DNA of 64,000 nucleotides from Streptococcus xiaochunlingii. Its GTDB lineage: Bacteria; Bacillota; Bacilli; Lactobacillales; Streptococcaceae. The notes under the pieces were generated by a model. It had not been told where the DNA came from. It was given only the letters and a program-made list of their open reading frames with translations, and did not search any database. Of this stretch, positions 39,984 through 48,840 are shown in pieces; position 1 is the stretch's first letter; each line of letters starts with the position of its first letter. The DNA lies in NCBI RefSeq assembly GCF_006385805.1, contig NZ_VFSG01000001.1, forward strand, positions 620,001-684,000, written 5' to 3'. The translations under genes were made by a program, and so were the position numbers.

Positions 39984-41480
39984 TCAAAAACTATTTTCCT
40001 TAGTATCCTTTGGTCGTTTCACCCAAAAGAAAGCACCCAGTAGGACATCGATGGCTAAACAGAAAGAGAGGACCTGTAGTGGCCACAGCAAGCCATAAAC
40101 AGCTGATAGACCGTTGAAAATACATGCTGATGCCCAAAGTAGTCGAGAATCTATCGCCAAAGCGAACTGGGTTGAGACAAAGCCGATGGTGAATAGGATC
40201 AAATGGATACTCGTTGCATAAAAAATCATGAAGGCAAAAGTGCCGGTCAAGATGAGTCCGACGAAGCCCAAGCCATAATAAGTAAGACCGAGCCATTTTG
40301 GAAGAGCAAAGAGATAGGAATAAGGAGACGATGCATTTTCTTCCTTGCTTAAGTTCCTGTTAAGGGGCTCTCTAGATGTCTCAAGTGACTGCTGGCTATT
40401 GTTGTCTTGCTCAACTGTCACATCCACTGTAGGCCTTTCCTGCCAAGCCACTAAGCCCTTTGTTACGACTCTTTCACTTCTATCACTCGATTGGTTCCCA
40501 AATAACATAACAAGAGGAGCGATGACTAATTTTTCTTTCATCAAGACGAATACATTAGGATAGCCATATCGTTTTGGGTAAGAAAGTAAATCGGATAATA
40601 AGGAAGAAGATTCCTTATTTCCGGAGCTCACTTCATCCGAACCTCTTTGACTTTCTAACTGCTCAGCTGCCTCTTCTTCATCTCCACATGCAGCACCTTC
40701 TTGGTCCGAAAGGGCGCTTGACCGAGCCCCAAAGAGCTTCTGCAAACTTTCCTTCTGTCTATATACCAGGTAAAGAGAAATAACAGAATGGTAAAAAGGA
40801 ATGGGTGAAGTCGTCTTTAAAACGAGGAGATCTATCAAAACAGAAGGAAGATAGTAACAAGCATAAAGGCAACTGAGCACAAATAGAACCTTCTGACTCT
40901 TAATGACAAAGAAACTGGACAACAAGATGACTAGCAGGACTTCTTGGTCCACTCCTTCAAACAATCTCCAGTAAAAGTCAGATTTTGAATGATCCAATAT
41001 AGTCCACAAGCGTAAGACAACAGGAATCCGATCTACCAATTGTAAGATACTAATCCCAAAGGAAACCAACGGAACGATTGGATACCAGGTTCCTTCCTGA
41101 CCAACCAAAGAACGAAGACGAGGCCACTCCACCTTATTGATCATTATCAGGACAATGGCTAAGGTTGGAAGTTGAGAAAGTCTCATCACAACCTCCGTAC
41201 CAAACAAAGCAATAGGAACCTCTTGTGGCCAAAAGATGCTGAGAACTAGGAAGAGAGCATATATAAGAAGCCCTTCCTGCTTCCCCTGGTCTTTCCAGAT
41301 TTTTACTGTGAGAAAGACTTGAATAAGTAGCCATAAAAGAATCTGAAGGATTGACAACCAGATGATAGGGGGATTCTCTCCATTTCCAGGCTCTCCGGAT
41401 AAGATCATAAATACTTGAAAAAGAGCTCCAAGAACCTGGACTAGTAAGAGAATGAGGTAGCAAATTTTACGGTTCATCAC
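39984..41480 (-). CDS. Large hypothetical membrane protein with acidic internal loop
   Basis: A 498-residue protein, not recognised. About eight hydrophobic helices occupy residues 1-245, then a cytoplasmic-type acidic and serine-rich stretch (about 250-290, DEEEAAEQLESQ), a short hydrophobic patch (VFVLMKEKLVIAPLVMLFG), another polar stretch (about 340-390) and four helices at the C-terminus. Two places carry a similar short pattern before a hydrophobic part (SDLLSYPKRYGYPNVF and YSYLFALPKWLGLTYYG), suggesting an internal duplication. It is convergent with the ABC operon and shares its terminator region. Confidence 0.65.
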   Translation of the reverse strand: MMNRKICYLILLLVQVLGALFQVFMILSGEPGNGENPPIIWLSILQILLWLLIQVFLTVKIWKDQGKQEGLLIYALFLVLSIFWPQEVPIALFGTEVVMRLSQLPTLAIVLIMINKVEWPRLRSLVGQEGTWYPIVPLVSFGISILQLVDRIPVVLRLWTILDHSKSDFYWRLFEGVDQEVLLVILLSSFFVIKSQKVLFVLSCLYACYYLPSVLIDLLVLKTTSPIPFYHSVISLYLVYRQKESLQKLFGARSSALSDQEGAACGDEEEAAEQLESQRGSDEVSSGNKESSSLLSDLLSYPKRYGYPNVFVLMKEKLVIAPLVMLFGNQSSDRSERVVTKGLVAWQERPTVDVTVEQDNNSQQSLETSREPLNRNLSKEENASSPYSYLFALPKWLGLTYYGLGFVGLILTGTFAFMIFYATSIHLILFTIGFVSTQFALAIDSRLLWASACIFNGLSAVYGLLWPLQVLSFCLAIDVLLGAFFWVKRPKDTKENSF

Positions 41481-41568
41481 AATCTCCTTCCTCTAGACGA
41501 ATCAGTGAAGCGTGAACTCAAAAACGAGCTTTCTTTTTAATTGTAGCTAGTGAGACAACAAGCCATTC

Positions 41569-42036
41569 TTAAATAAAGTCTGCCTCTGCAATAGCTTCTT
41601 TAACCACTTCCAATGGAAGATGGACTAGCTCTACTTCTTTTTCACGGTAGAGATACTCGGCATACTCATCGATGCGGTATTGATGGATATAAACAACCCG
41701 CTTGCAACCAACTTGAAGTAGCTGCTTGGTACAATTGAGGCAAGGGAAATGGGTCACATAGGCTGTGAAACCTTTGGGAATCCCCCGTTCCGCTCCCTGT
41801 AAAATCGCATTGACCTCTGCATGGAGGGTCCGGACACAATGCCCTTCCACCATGAGACAGTCATGATCCAAGCAATGTTCTGTACCAGAGACAGAGCCAT
41901 TGTAGCCCGTCGCAACCACCTTATGATCCTTGACCAATACAGCACCCACCTTGGCCCGCTTACAGGTTGCCCGATTCGATATTAACAAAGCCTGTGCCGC
42001 AAAATACTCATCCCAAGCTAATCGTTTATGTCCCAC
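41569..42036 (-). CDS. Deoxycytidylate deaminase (ComEB family)
   Basis: Zn-dependent deaminase converting dCMP to dUMP, feeding dTMP synthesis. The zinc site is LHAEVNAI plus PCLNCTKQL, with another Cys/His-rich stretch (HCLDHDC) typical of the ComEB group. The start is set at GTG 42036 because AAGGAGG lies eight bases upstream; the frame continues 13 codons further up without a ribosome site. This gives 155 residues, the usual length. Despite the name comE operon protein 2, no competence genes are adjacent. Confidence 0.92.
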   Translation of the reverse strand: MGHKRLAWDEYFAAQALLISNRATCKRAKVGAVLVKDHKVVATGYNGSVSGTEHCLDHDCLMVEGHCVRTLHAEVNAILQGAERGIPKGFTAYVTHFPCLNCTKQLLQVGCKRVVYIHQYRIDEYAEYLYREKEVELVHLPLEVVKEAIAEADFI

Positions 42037-42138
42037 AGTCTTGTCCTCCTTCAAAAACCTTCTAATTTTTTTCATTATAGCACGAAATCAGCAAGAAAAA
42101 AAGATGACACTGTCACAGCCGATTCCTTCACTCAAAGA

Positions 42139-42163
42139 AAAAGAGATCCATGCGGATCTCTTT
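42139..42163 (-). terminator. Terminator of infC-rpmI-rplT
   Basis: AGAGATCC / GGATCTCT hairpin with a GCAT loop followed by TTTTTCTTTG on the minus strand. Confidence 0.85.
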
Positions 42164-42168
42164 ATTAA

Positions 42169-42528
42169 TTATTTACCAAGTTTTGCTTTAGCTGCATCTG
42201 CAAGAGCTGTGAAAGCCGCTGCATCGTTAACAGCCAAGTCAGCAAGCATTTTACGGTTAACTTCGATCTCAGCCAATTTCAAACCATGCATCAATTGTGA
42301 GTATGAAAGTCCGTTCATACGAGCTGCCGCATTGATACGTGTGATCCACAATTTGCGGAAGTCACGTTTCTTTTGACGACGGTCACGGTATGCATAGTAG
42401 TAAGAGTTCATTACTTGTTCTTTTGCAGTACGGAACAAGATGTGTTTAGCTCCATAGTAACCTTTAGCTAATTTAAGAATACGTTTACGACGTTTGCGTG
42501 ATACAACGCCACCTTTAACACGTGCCAT
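42169..42528 (-). CDS. rplT: 50S ribosomal protein L20
   Basis: Ribosomal protein L20 (119 residues), an early assembly protein of the large subunit. The basic N-terminus ([19 protein letters not shown]) and the [16 protein letters not shown] helix are diagnostic. In other Firmicutes L20 represses its own operon by binding the infC leader. It is the last gene of the infC-rpmI-rplT operon. Confidence 0.98.
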   Translation of the reverse strand: MARVKGGVVSRKRRKRILKLAKGYYGAKHILFRTAKEQVMNSYYYAYRDRRQKKRDFRKLWITRINAAARMNGLSYSQLMHGLKLAEIEVNRKMLADLAVNDAAAFTALADAAKAKLGK

Positions 42529-42577
42529 TTATATTTCCTCCAATATTTCCTAGAATTCTTTACTTACAAATACGCGA

Positions 42578-42778
42578 TTATTTCAAGCGAGTAAGCATTG
42601 CTTTGATACGTTTGAAATCTCCTGAATGCACCATAGATGCTTTACGAAGATGACGACGTTGTTTCTTAGTTTTTCCGTGGAAACGGTGAGAAGTGTAAGC
42701 ACGGAAACGTTTAAGTCCACCAGAACCTGTACGTTTGAAACGTTTAGCTGATGCGCGGTGTGTTTTTTGTTTTGGCAT
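42578..42778 (-). CDS. rpmI: 50S ribosomal protein L35
   Basis: Ribosomal protein L35 (66 residues), very basic, with the typical [20 protein letters not shown] beginning. AAAAAAGGAG precedes the ATG. It sits between infC and rplT. Confidence 0.98.
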   Translation of the reverse strand: MPKQKTHRASAKRFKRTGSGGLKRFRAYTSHRFHGKTKKQRRHLRKASMVHSGDFKRIKAMLTRLK

Positions 42779-42811
42779 GATATTTTCTCCTTTTTTTAAC
42801 TTTCTGACAGA

Positions 42812-43333
42812 TTATTTCTTGTCAGTTGCTGGTGCCAACTGCATGAACATTTGACGACCATCCATTTTAGCACGTTGTTCGATGATAGCAATATCTTGAG
42901 TTGCTTCAGCGAAGTCGGCTAAAACTTTTGCCCCAATCTCTTTATGGGTGATCATACGACCCTTAAAGCGAATGGAAACCTTCACTTTGTTCCCTTTTTC
43001 AAGGAACTTGCGAGCATTGCGAAGTTTTGTATCGAAATCACCCTTGTCAATAACTGGGCTCAAACGAACTTCTTTCACGGTCACAACGCTTTGTTTCTTG
43101 CGTTGTTCTTTTTGTTTCTTCTGGTACTCAAATTTGAACTTACCGTAGTCCATAATTTTCGCAACAGGAGGTTTAGCTTGAGGTTGAATGAGAACCAAGT
43201 CCACATTAGCGTCGTCCGCAAGTGCTTGCGCTTCACCAAGTGGTTTGATACCCAATTGTTCGCCCTCAAGACCGATTAAGCGAACTTCACGTACACGAAT
43301 TTCATCATTGATGAATAAGTCTTGCTTTGCTAT
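42812..43333 (-). CDS. infC: Translation initiation factor IF-3
   Basis: IF-3 keeps 30S subunits free and rejects non-standard start codons. Motifs include [25 protein letters not shown] and [11 protein letters not shown]; the N domain begins [18 protein letters not shown]. The best start is an ATA at 43333: it follows AAAGAGGTG at proper spacing, aligns with the AUU-started IF-3 of Bacillus and gives 173 residues. The alternative TTG at 43369 has no ribosome site and would lie in the U-run of the leader hairpin. A rare start codon fits known IF-3 autocontrol through codon discrimination. Confidence 0.95.
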   Translation of the reverse strand: MAKQDLFINDEIRVREVRLIGLEGEQLGIKPLGEAQALADDANVDLVLIQPQAKPPVAKIMDYGKFKFEYQKKQKEQRKKQSVVTVKEVRLSPVIDKGDFDTKLRNARKFLEKGNKVKVSIRFKGRMITHKEIGAKVLADFAEATQDIAIIEQRAKMDGRQMFMQLAPATDKK

Positions 43334-43371
43334 GGTTTTCACCTCTTTTTTTATTTTAGAGAAAAACAAGA

Positions 43372-43395
43372 GCGGACTTGCTAACGCAAACCCGC
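43372..43395 (-). terminator. Attenuator-like hairpin in the infC leader
   Basis: GCGGGTTTGC-GTTA-GCAAGTCCGC stem on the minus strand followed by TCTTGTTTTTCTC, before infC. CGTTAG of its loop side can pair with CTAACG 60 bases upstream (plus 43447-43452), a possible antiterminator or L20-type pseudoknot. Confidence 0.6.
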
Positions 43396-43496
43396 ACTAC
43401 ATGATTATATTTCATTTCTGAAACTTGATCCGTAGGGGCCAGACAACGTTAGTCGCAAGGCGAGAAGTTCTCACTTCTGCTTTTCTCAACTTTTAT
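43396..43496 (-). promoter_or_regulatory. infC operon leader (probable L20-type autoregulatory leader)
   Basis: About 100 transcribed bases before the attenuator hairpin. They contain an AGAAGT / ACTTCT hairpin, the GACTAACG strand complementary to the attenuator loop, and no ORF. Leaders of this kind regulate infC-rpmI-rplT through L20 in Firmicutes; assignment here is by position and structure only. Confidence 0.55.
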
Positions 43497-43525
43497 ATGA
43501 TATCAAGTTTATGATGGATTGTCAA
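43497..43525 (-). promoter_or_regulatory. infC operon promoter
   Basis: TTGACA (43520-43525), 17-base spacer, TATCAT (43497-43502) on the minus strand. The -35 lies inside the last codons of cmk. Confidence 0.75.
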
Positions 43526-44192
43526 GGATTTTTTTTGCTTTTTCTTCAATAAATGCAACCACTTGATCAATCTCGACACCAGTCGTATCAAAATTAATGG
43601 CATCTGCTGCTGGTTTTAAAGGCGAAACCTCTCGGTGACTGTCTTTGTAGTCCCGCTCTGCAATTTCTTTTTTCAATACTTCTAAATCTGTTTCAATACC
43701 CTTGCTCAAATTTTCCTTATAGCGACGCTCTGCACGTTCTTCTACAGAAGCCACTAGGAAAATCTTCAATTCTGCATTTGGTAAGACAACCGTCCCAATA
43801 TCACGACCGTCCATAACGATACCACCTTGAGCAGCAATCTGTTGTTGCTGAGCTACCAAGCGCTCACGGACTGGAGCTAAGGCAGATACCCAAGAAACAT
43901 TATTGGTCACTTCATTGTCACGAATTGGATGGGTCACATCGACATCAGCCACGAAGACTAATTGCTGCCCGTCTTCAGACCGACCAAAACTCACAGGATA
44001 TTGGTTCAGCAAATCAACCAACTGGTCAACATCTGCTTCAGTCAGATCATGACGAAGAGCTAAATAGGTCGCTGCACGATACATGGCACCTGTATCGAGA
44101 TAAGTGTAGCCTAAATTTTTAGCAATAATCTTAGCAACAGTTGATTTCCCACTGGATGCAGGACCATCAATTGCGATTTGAATTTGTTTCAT
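43509..44192 (-). CDS. cmk: Cytidylate kinase
   Basis: Phosphorylates CMP and dCMP. P-loop [12 protein letters not shown] at the N-terminus, [10 protein letters not shown] and the [18 protein letters not shown] core, and [10 protein letters not shown] in the lid. 227 residues. Together with the dCMP deaminase nearby it handles the pyrimidine monophosphate pool. It begins 10 bases after the LysM gene and its end overlaps the infC promoter. Confidence 0.96.
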   Translation of the reverse strand: MKQIQIAIDGPASSGKSTVAKIIAKNLGYTYLDTGAMYRAATYLALRHDLTEADVDQLVDLLNQYPVSFGRSEDGQQLVFVADVDVTHPIRDNEVTNNVSWVSALAPVRERLVAQQQQIAAQGGIVMDGRDIGTVVLPNAELKIFLVASVEERAERRYKENLSKGIETDLEVLKKEIAERDYKDSHREVSPLKPAADAINFDTTGVEIDQVVAFIEEKAKKILDNPS

Positions 44193-44202
44193 AGTCTATC
44201 CT

Positions 44203-44646
44203 TTATCGAATTTTGACCACATCACCTGGATTCGCATACCAGGAACCAGTAGACATGTGAGATGGATTCAATTGCTCCAATTGGGCGATCGAAATTCCAG
44301 CACGTGCCGCAATCGCTGCCTCTCCTTCACCAGCAAGAACTGTGATAGTCTCTTCTCCTGACTCATCATCACTTGAAGCTTCTGAACTTTTTGCTACAGG
44401 AGCTGCACTACTAGATGAAACGACTGTTGTTTCACCATTGTAGAAACCGCTCATTTGTTTCTTCTTATCGCTTCCACCTGTAGAAAGGTAAACTAAGAAG
44501 CAGACCATCGCTACAATAATTATAAAGAAAATAATCGCCAAGATGGTTAACAAGCGATCAGCTTTTATTCCATTCAATTTGTTTGTTCGTTTCAATGTTT
44601 CTTCTCCATCATCATAAATCTCTTCTTCCCATGGCTCTTTCGGCAT
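44203..44646 (-). CDS. LysM-like membrane-anchored protein
   Basis: A 147-residue type II membrane protein of the streptococcal SAG1386/EF1546 kind: acidic cytoplasmic N-terminus (MPKEPWEEEIYDDGEE), one helix (LLTILAIIFFIIIVAMVCFLVYL, about 37-60), a Ser/Ala-rich linker, and a C-terminal LysM-type domain (about 100-147, ITVLAGEGEAAIAARAG ... LEQLNPSH ... NPGDVVKIR) expected to bind peptidoglycan. The start at 44646 has AAGGAGG upstream. It precedes cmk by 10 bases, the common streptococcal arrangement. Confidence 0.88.
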   Translation of the reverse strand: MPKEPWEEEIYDDGEETLKRTNKLNGIKADRLLTILAIIFFIIIVAMVCFLVYLSTGGSDKKKQMSGFYNGETTVVSSSSAAPVAKSSEASSDDESGEETITVLAGEGEAAIAARAGISIAQLEQLNPSHMSTGSWYANPGDVVKIR

Positions 44647-44691
44647 AACTTCCTCCTTGTGTTTTCCTGTTAAAATCATTACAATATAGAT

Positions 44692-44889
44692 ATGAAAATA
44701 ACATTAATACCTGAACGTTGTATCGCATGTGGCCTTTGCCAAACATATTCGGACATTTTTGACTATCACGATAATGGCATCGTTAAGTTCGCCTCTGAGG
44801 ATGAACGATTGGAAAAGGAATTTCCTACCGATGCTGCTATCCAAGAAGCGGTTAAAAATTGTCCAACCCGAGCTCTTATCAAAGATTAA
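44692..44889 (+). CDS. Ferredoxin, single [4Fe-4S]
   Basis: A 65-residue ferredoxin. CIACGLCQ supplies three Cys (about 10, 13, 16) and NCPTRAL near the C-terminus the fourth, so one [4Fe-4S] cluster is expected. It transfers electrons; partner unknown. It is divergent from the LysM gene and its last four bases overlap the end of the convergent EbsA-family gene. Confidence 0.92.
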   Translation: MKITLIPERCIACGLCQTYSDIFDYHDNGIVKFASEDERLEKEFPTDAAIQEAVKNCPTRALIKD

Positions 44890-45374
44890 GAGCTTTTTTC
44901 ATTATCTGCATAGTAGAGTTGATAATAGTCCACATGGATAAAGTTATCTGTCAACTCAATCTCACCCTTAAAATGATCATTTAAGGCTAAGGCATTGATA
45001 AAGTATTTTTTGGGCCACTTACGCATACAGAAGGTCCGACTTCTTGATCCATCGTTGAAAATCAACTTGATGGAATTCTTTGTAACTTCCACTTTTTCAA
45101 TCGATGAAATCGGAACTTTTATAGGAGTTAATGGATTTGCCGTGATAATCCGTAAAAACCCATCATCGTATATGGTAAAATAGCGATGCACTCCTACAGC
45201 CAGCAAGGCCATAAAGAGAAAGAATGAAAAGAGTACCACCGTCGGGATACTGGAACTCTCATACATCAGAGCTAGTCCAATAAAGACGGGTATAACCGAT
45301 AAAGACCAATAGGTAATTAGCATGGATAAATCAGGCTGCCAATGGTATCGGATTTTCCCAAAAATCTTAATCAT
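44886..45374 (-). CDS. EbsA family protein
   Basis: A 162-residue protein with two N-terminal membrane helices (about 20-37 and 48-65) and a cytoplasmic beta-rich domain resembling a PH-like fold (ITANPLTPIKVPISSIEKVEV). The beginning MIKIFGKIRYHWQPDLS fits the streptococcal EbsA family, named from an enterococcal pore-forming/adhesion locus; real function is unknown. It is convergent with ferredoxin. Confidence 0.8.
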   Translation of the reverse strand: MIKIFGKIRYHWQPDLSMLITYWSLSVIPVFIGLALMYESSSIPTVVLFSFFLFMALLAVGVHRYFTIYDDGFLRIITANPLTPIKVPISSIEKVEVTKNSIKLIFNDGSRSRTFCMRKWPKKYFINALALNDHFKGEIELTDNFIHVDYYQLYYADNEKSS

Positions 45375-45413
45375 ATGCGGAACCCCCTTCTACTAGTTTA
45401 GCATAAAATCAAC

Positions 45414-45445
45414 AAAAATAGAACAGGAAAGCCTGTTCTATTTTT
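45414..45445. terminator. Bidirectional terminator closing the rgp locus
   Basis: A perfect inverted repeat AAAATAGAACAGG / CCTGTTCTATTTT with a four-base loop, about 60 bases beyond the last gene of the polysaccharide operon. Confidence 0.9.
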
Positions 45446-45503
45446 AATAATTTTAGTGATCAAATCACTGAATGACAGATTGATGAAAGCTGGTCTCTTT
45501 CCA

Positions 45504-47978
45504 TTAATTTTTCGCCGATGGTACCTCGAAGAAATCTTTGGATAGATAGCCTTTACCACTGATCAAATCATATTCCACCATCTTCAAATCTTCAGCAATC
45601 TCTCTCGCTTCTCCTTCTAAAGCTTTTTTGTCAACACTTGCTTTCTTCAAAACTTCCGTCAAGAGAGCATAGTAAGGTGAGACTTTAGAGTTGGTCTGTT
45701 CAAAGACCATAGCAGAGAAATCACTTGAATTGACTAAAGGATAGTCTAATTTAGGAGTCTCAAAATTACTCCAAATAAAGTAATCCGTTTGGTACTGACC
45801 TTCTGGATTATTTTTAAATGCAGATTCCGGATACAAACCAGGCAAATGATCACCATAAAAGACGACTGTTATCTTTTTATCAATTTTGGCTAACTTTTCT
45901 AGGAAGTCTTGGGTGGCATTGTCAGTATGATATAACATTCTGATGTATGCAGATAATTGCTTATTTGCATTATCAGAAAATCCTGGATAAGATGCGTTCA
46001 TATCAATTGGATTAGGTTCATTCCATGGTGTATGATTTTGCATCGTCATTACTGAAAAGAATTGACTATCTTTATTCATATTTTTTAGTACTAATTGGTA
46101 AGTGGACTCATCACTATAATTCCCACCAATATTGTAACCCTCTTTCCCTTTATTACCATAATGAATAAATTTAGCAAAGTCAAGGTTTCCATAAATAATA
46201 TTACGCGAATAATTACTAGGACTAGCTATATGTATGACAATCCGATTATTAGAATTGAAAGAATTACTTATTGAAGGAAAGTAATTCATGACTGGAGCAA
46301 CTTGTGTATATAATATAGAAATGGAAGGAGATAAGTTATACATAGGTAAACCAGTTAAGGTTTGAAACTCCATATTAGCAGTTCCACCTCCATAGCCATC
46401 CGATTTCATTAAACCACTTGTCGTACGTTTTTTTATTTCTTGGATTTTAGGAATTGGATTAGATGATACTTTCACATCCTCAATACGCGAAGGATCAGAA
46501 AAACTTTCACTTAATACATAAATGACTGTTTGTTCGTTTATATTCTCTTTTCTGGTTAGATTTATATCACCCGCAACTTTTTTATATTTTTCTTCAATTT
46601 TTTGAATAGAACTTTTACTATAGTCTTTTGGTTTTATCATAACTTCTGATGTTAAATGAGAAAACCAAACATATGATAATGATTTAATTTGAGCATTCGT
46701 TGTATTTCCAAACCAAGAAATATCATGTTGATTGTTTAAAATACCAATTACAGGTATACTGTCATCAACCTTACCATCTCTTCTCTGTTTAAAAACACTA
46801 TAAATACCAATGAAGAAGGAAAAGATAGAAATTATTACAATTCCTCTTAGATAATAATTTTCCAATACTCTCCCATAAAGTAATATTATTCTACAAGACA
46901 AGTACAAACCCAAAAATACTGCAACTATTAAAAACACATAAAAATACGATTGAGGCCCAAGCGAATCGAACATAATACCTGGATGCATCAACCAACTTAA
47001 ATCACTTGGCAAAATAGGCTCTTGCCTATATTGAAACTTAAAATAGCTAGCTATTGATATACCAATGATTAAAAATACACTTAATAGAGTACTTAATAAA
47101 AACTCATTAAATAAACAATAAATAAGTAAAAATAATGCAAAAAATACAAGTATTTGAAAGGCGGTTGCACCAGGAAATAAATTTCTACCTAAAATAGTAA
47201 CATCTGTTCTAATACTATTTTGAATCGTATAATTAAAGGTGATAGCAAAAAAAGAACTACAGACTAAGGCAGCACCGAATTTAGGTCTATTTCTGTATAA
47301 TTGATCAATACCAATAATACTACAAAAAACAAAAGGAAAAAGTATGATAATTAAAAGAATAATAAATTTATCTAATTCCATTAAATATGAAAACTGGTTT
47401 TTAATCAGACCGTCTGTAAATAAATCTCTTAAATAACTAGTTTCCGGTAATATTTTATAAATTTTTGAATCAGTTAGACAAAAACCTATTAACATGAAGC
47501 TGTGGAATAATATTGAGTAATATTCCTTGTACTCAGAAATTTTAATAAGCCTATTCTCAAAAATAGGGCAATAAATTGAGATTACATAATGATAAATAAA
47601 TGCAATTAAAAATATAGAGAAAAGAAATAGGAGAAAATTAACTTGAAAAAAGTCATTCGCTTTAAAAGAAAAAATATTATATTTTAAAACATTTACATTT
47701 CTACTACATTCAATAATATACGACCCTAATAAGTATAATAAGTATATAATAGCACTCTTAATAAAAAAGTATCTTGACCAAATTTTCGAAAGGACAACGG
47801 ATATAAAACTAATACTTATAAAAAAGAGTAAGGGAGCATAATGAGAATACGAAAAATATAAAATTGAATGAGTGGAATTGAAAGGTAGAAAATAATTAAA
47901 ATTGACAATTAACAATAAAATAAAGCTCGCTAAGAATAAGCATAATTTAATGTATTGGTTTTTAATAAAGTTAAGCAT
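45504..47978 (-). CDS. GacH-like phosphoglycerol transferase
   Basis: An 824-residue LtaS-superfamily enzyme: about 12 membrane helices in the first 420 residues, then an extracellular sulfatase domain. YVLSESFSDPSRIE has the metal-ligand Glu, GGGTANMEFQTLTG the nucleophile Thr, MTMQNHTPW a His and FYGDHLPGLYP the Asp-His pair. Length, topology and position at the end of a rhamnan operon match GacH/SccH, which adds glycerol phosphate to side-chain sugars of the group A carbohydrate and the S. mutans rhamnan. So this strain's rhamnan probably carries glycerol phosphate. It starts one base after the upstream RgpF gene. Confidence 0.88.
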   Translation of the reverse strand: MLNFIKNQYIKLCLFLASFILLLIVNFNYFLPFNSTHSILYFSYSHYAPLLFFISISFISVVLSKIWSRYFFIKSAIIYLLYLLGSYIIECSRNVNVLKYNIFSFKANDFFQVNFLLFLFSIFLIAFIYHYVISIYCPIFENRLIKISEYKEYYSILFHSFMLIGFCLTDSKIYKILPETSYLRDLFTDGLIKNQFSYLMELDKFIILLIIILFPFVFCSIIGIDQLYRNRPKFGAALVCSSFFAITFNYTIQNSIRTDVTILGRNLFPGATAFQILVFFALFLLIYCLFNEFLLSTLLSVFLIIGISIASYFKFQYRQEPILPSDLSWLMHPGIMFDSLGPQSYFYVFLIVAVFLGLYLSCRIILLYGRVLENYYLRGIVIISIFSFFIGIYSVFKQRRDGKVDDSIPVIGILNNQHDISWFGNTTNAQIKSLSYVWFSHLTSEVMIKPKDYSKSSIQKIEEKYKKVAGDINLTRKENINEQTVIYVLSESFSDPSRIEDVKVSSNPIPKIQEIKKRTTSGLMKSDGYGGGTANMEFQTLTGLPMYNLSPSISILYTQVAPVMNYFPSISNSFNSNNRIVIHIASPSNYSRNIIYGNLDFAKFIHYGNKGKEGYNIGGNYSDESTYQLVLKNMNKDSQFFSVMTMQNHTPWNEPNPIDMNASYPGFSDNANKQLSAYIRMLYHTDNATQDFLEKLAKIDKKITVVFYGDHLPGLYPESAFKNNPEGQYQTDYFIWSNFETPKLDYPLVNSSDFSAMVFEQTNSKVSPYYALLTEVLKKASVDKKALEGEAREIAEDLKMVEYDLISGKGYLSKDFFEVPSAKN

Positions 47979-47979
47979 C

Positions 47980-48840
47980 TTATTTTCTAAATATTCTCCT
48001 AACTAACTTTTTTATTCTGGAAATAAAATCTTTATTTTCTACCGTCGCATCAGTTATACAATATACATTTGAAATCAATTGTTCATTTAAAACCGACATA
48101 GGAAAATCAGTTAAATTGTTGATTTGACTCTTTATGTAATTAGTCTGTTCAGAATTAACTTGAAATACCTTAACTTTTATAAATGGTACTTGTTGATTAA
48201 GAATTTCTTCGGGTCTATAATAAGAAAAATCAGGGTGAATTAGATTACCTGCATCTTCATTTATAGTATTAAAAACCACACCGTATTTAAATCCAGATTT
48301 AGTTAGAATACCAGTAAATCTTGTCTCGTAACGATCAATCACACTTCTTATATTTTCATAATCCCTAATACTTGTCCAAAACTTTTGAAAAACTTTTGAC
48401 GACACAACTTGACGGGAATAAGAAACAAAATAACTCTGAAGATGTTCCTTAAAATACTTTGTTTTTCTAAAATTAGTCATTCCCCAAAAATCAATATCTA
48501 CTTGTTTTTCAAATTTTTCGAAATACTCTTTTAAATCCCACAAGGGACCAATACATGTATCGTTCATCAAGGTAACCGAATCATAATCTACCAAGGAATT
48601 AAATCCTATATAATTCATACCATCTCGCCAGGCAGCAAAATCATACCCAATATTCTCTCGTTGAACAACTTCATTAATGCCAATTTTTCGTAGGGATTTT
48701 AAATGTTCAGTTGATAAGCAACTATTCGATATCAATAGAATACGCGAAAAAAGTGGGGAAAGTTTTTCCAATTGATATAAAACATGACTACTTAAATCAT
48801 CAGACTTATTGTAGTGAACATAAAGTAGAATTCTATTCAT
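47980..48840 (-). CDS. RgpF-domain rhamnosyltransferase
   Basis: A 286-residue protein consisting of one RgpF (rhamnan synthesis F) domain: LLYVHYNKSDDLSSHV, RENIGYDFAAWRDG, LMNDTCIGPL, EHLQSYFVSYS and RYETRFTGIL. RgpF proteins are involved in polyrhamnose chain synthesis on the cytoplasmic side. It is much shorter than the S. mutans RgpF (about 580 residues) because it lacks other modules; the same domain occurs again within the fusion protein at 55562. It begins directly after rgpD. Confidence 0.85.
   Translation of the reverse strand: MNRILLYVHYNKSDDLSSHVLYQLEKLSPLFSRILLISNSCLSTEHLKSLRKIGINEVVQRENIGYDFAAWRDGMNYIGFNSLVDYDSVTLMNDTCIGPLWDLKEYFEKFEKQVDIDFWGMTNFRKTKYFKEHLQSYFVSYSRQVVSSKVFQKFWTSIRDYENIRSVIDRYETRFTGILTKSGFKYGVVFNTINEDAGNLIHPDFSYYRPEEILNQQVPFIKVKVFQVNSEQTNYIKSQINNLTDFPMSVLNEQLISNVYCITDATVENKDFISRIKKLVRRIFRK

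Noticed and set aside
41569..42036. Competence operon around the ComEB-type deaminase
   Set aside because: No comEA, comEC or other uptake genes are nearby; the enzyme has a nucleotide-pool role.
41980..42075. Longer start for the dCMP deaminase (extra 13 residues)
   Set aside because: The extra codons contain the AAGGAGG ribosome site itself; GTG at 42036 is better placed.
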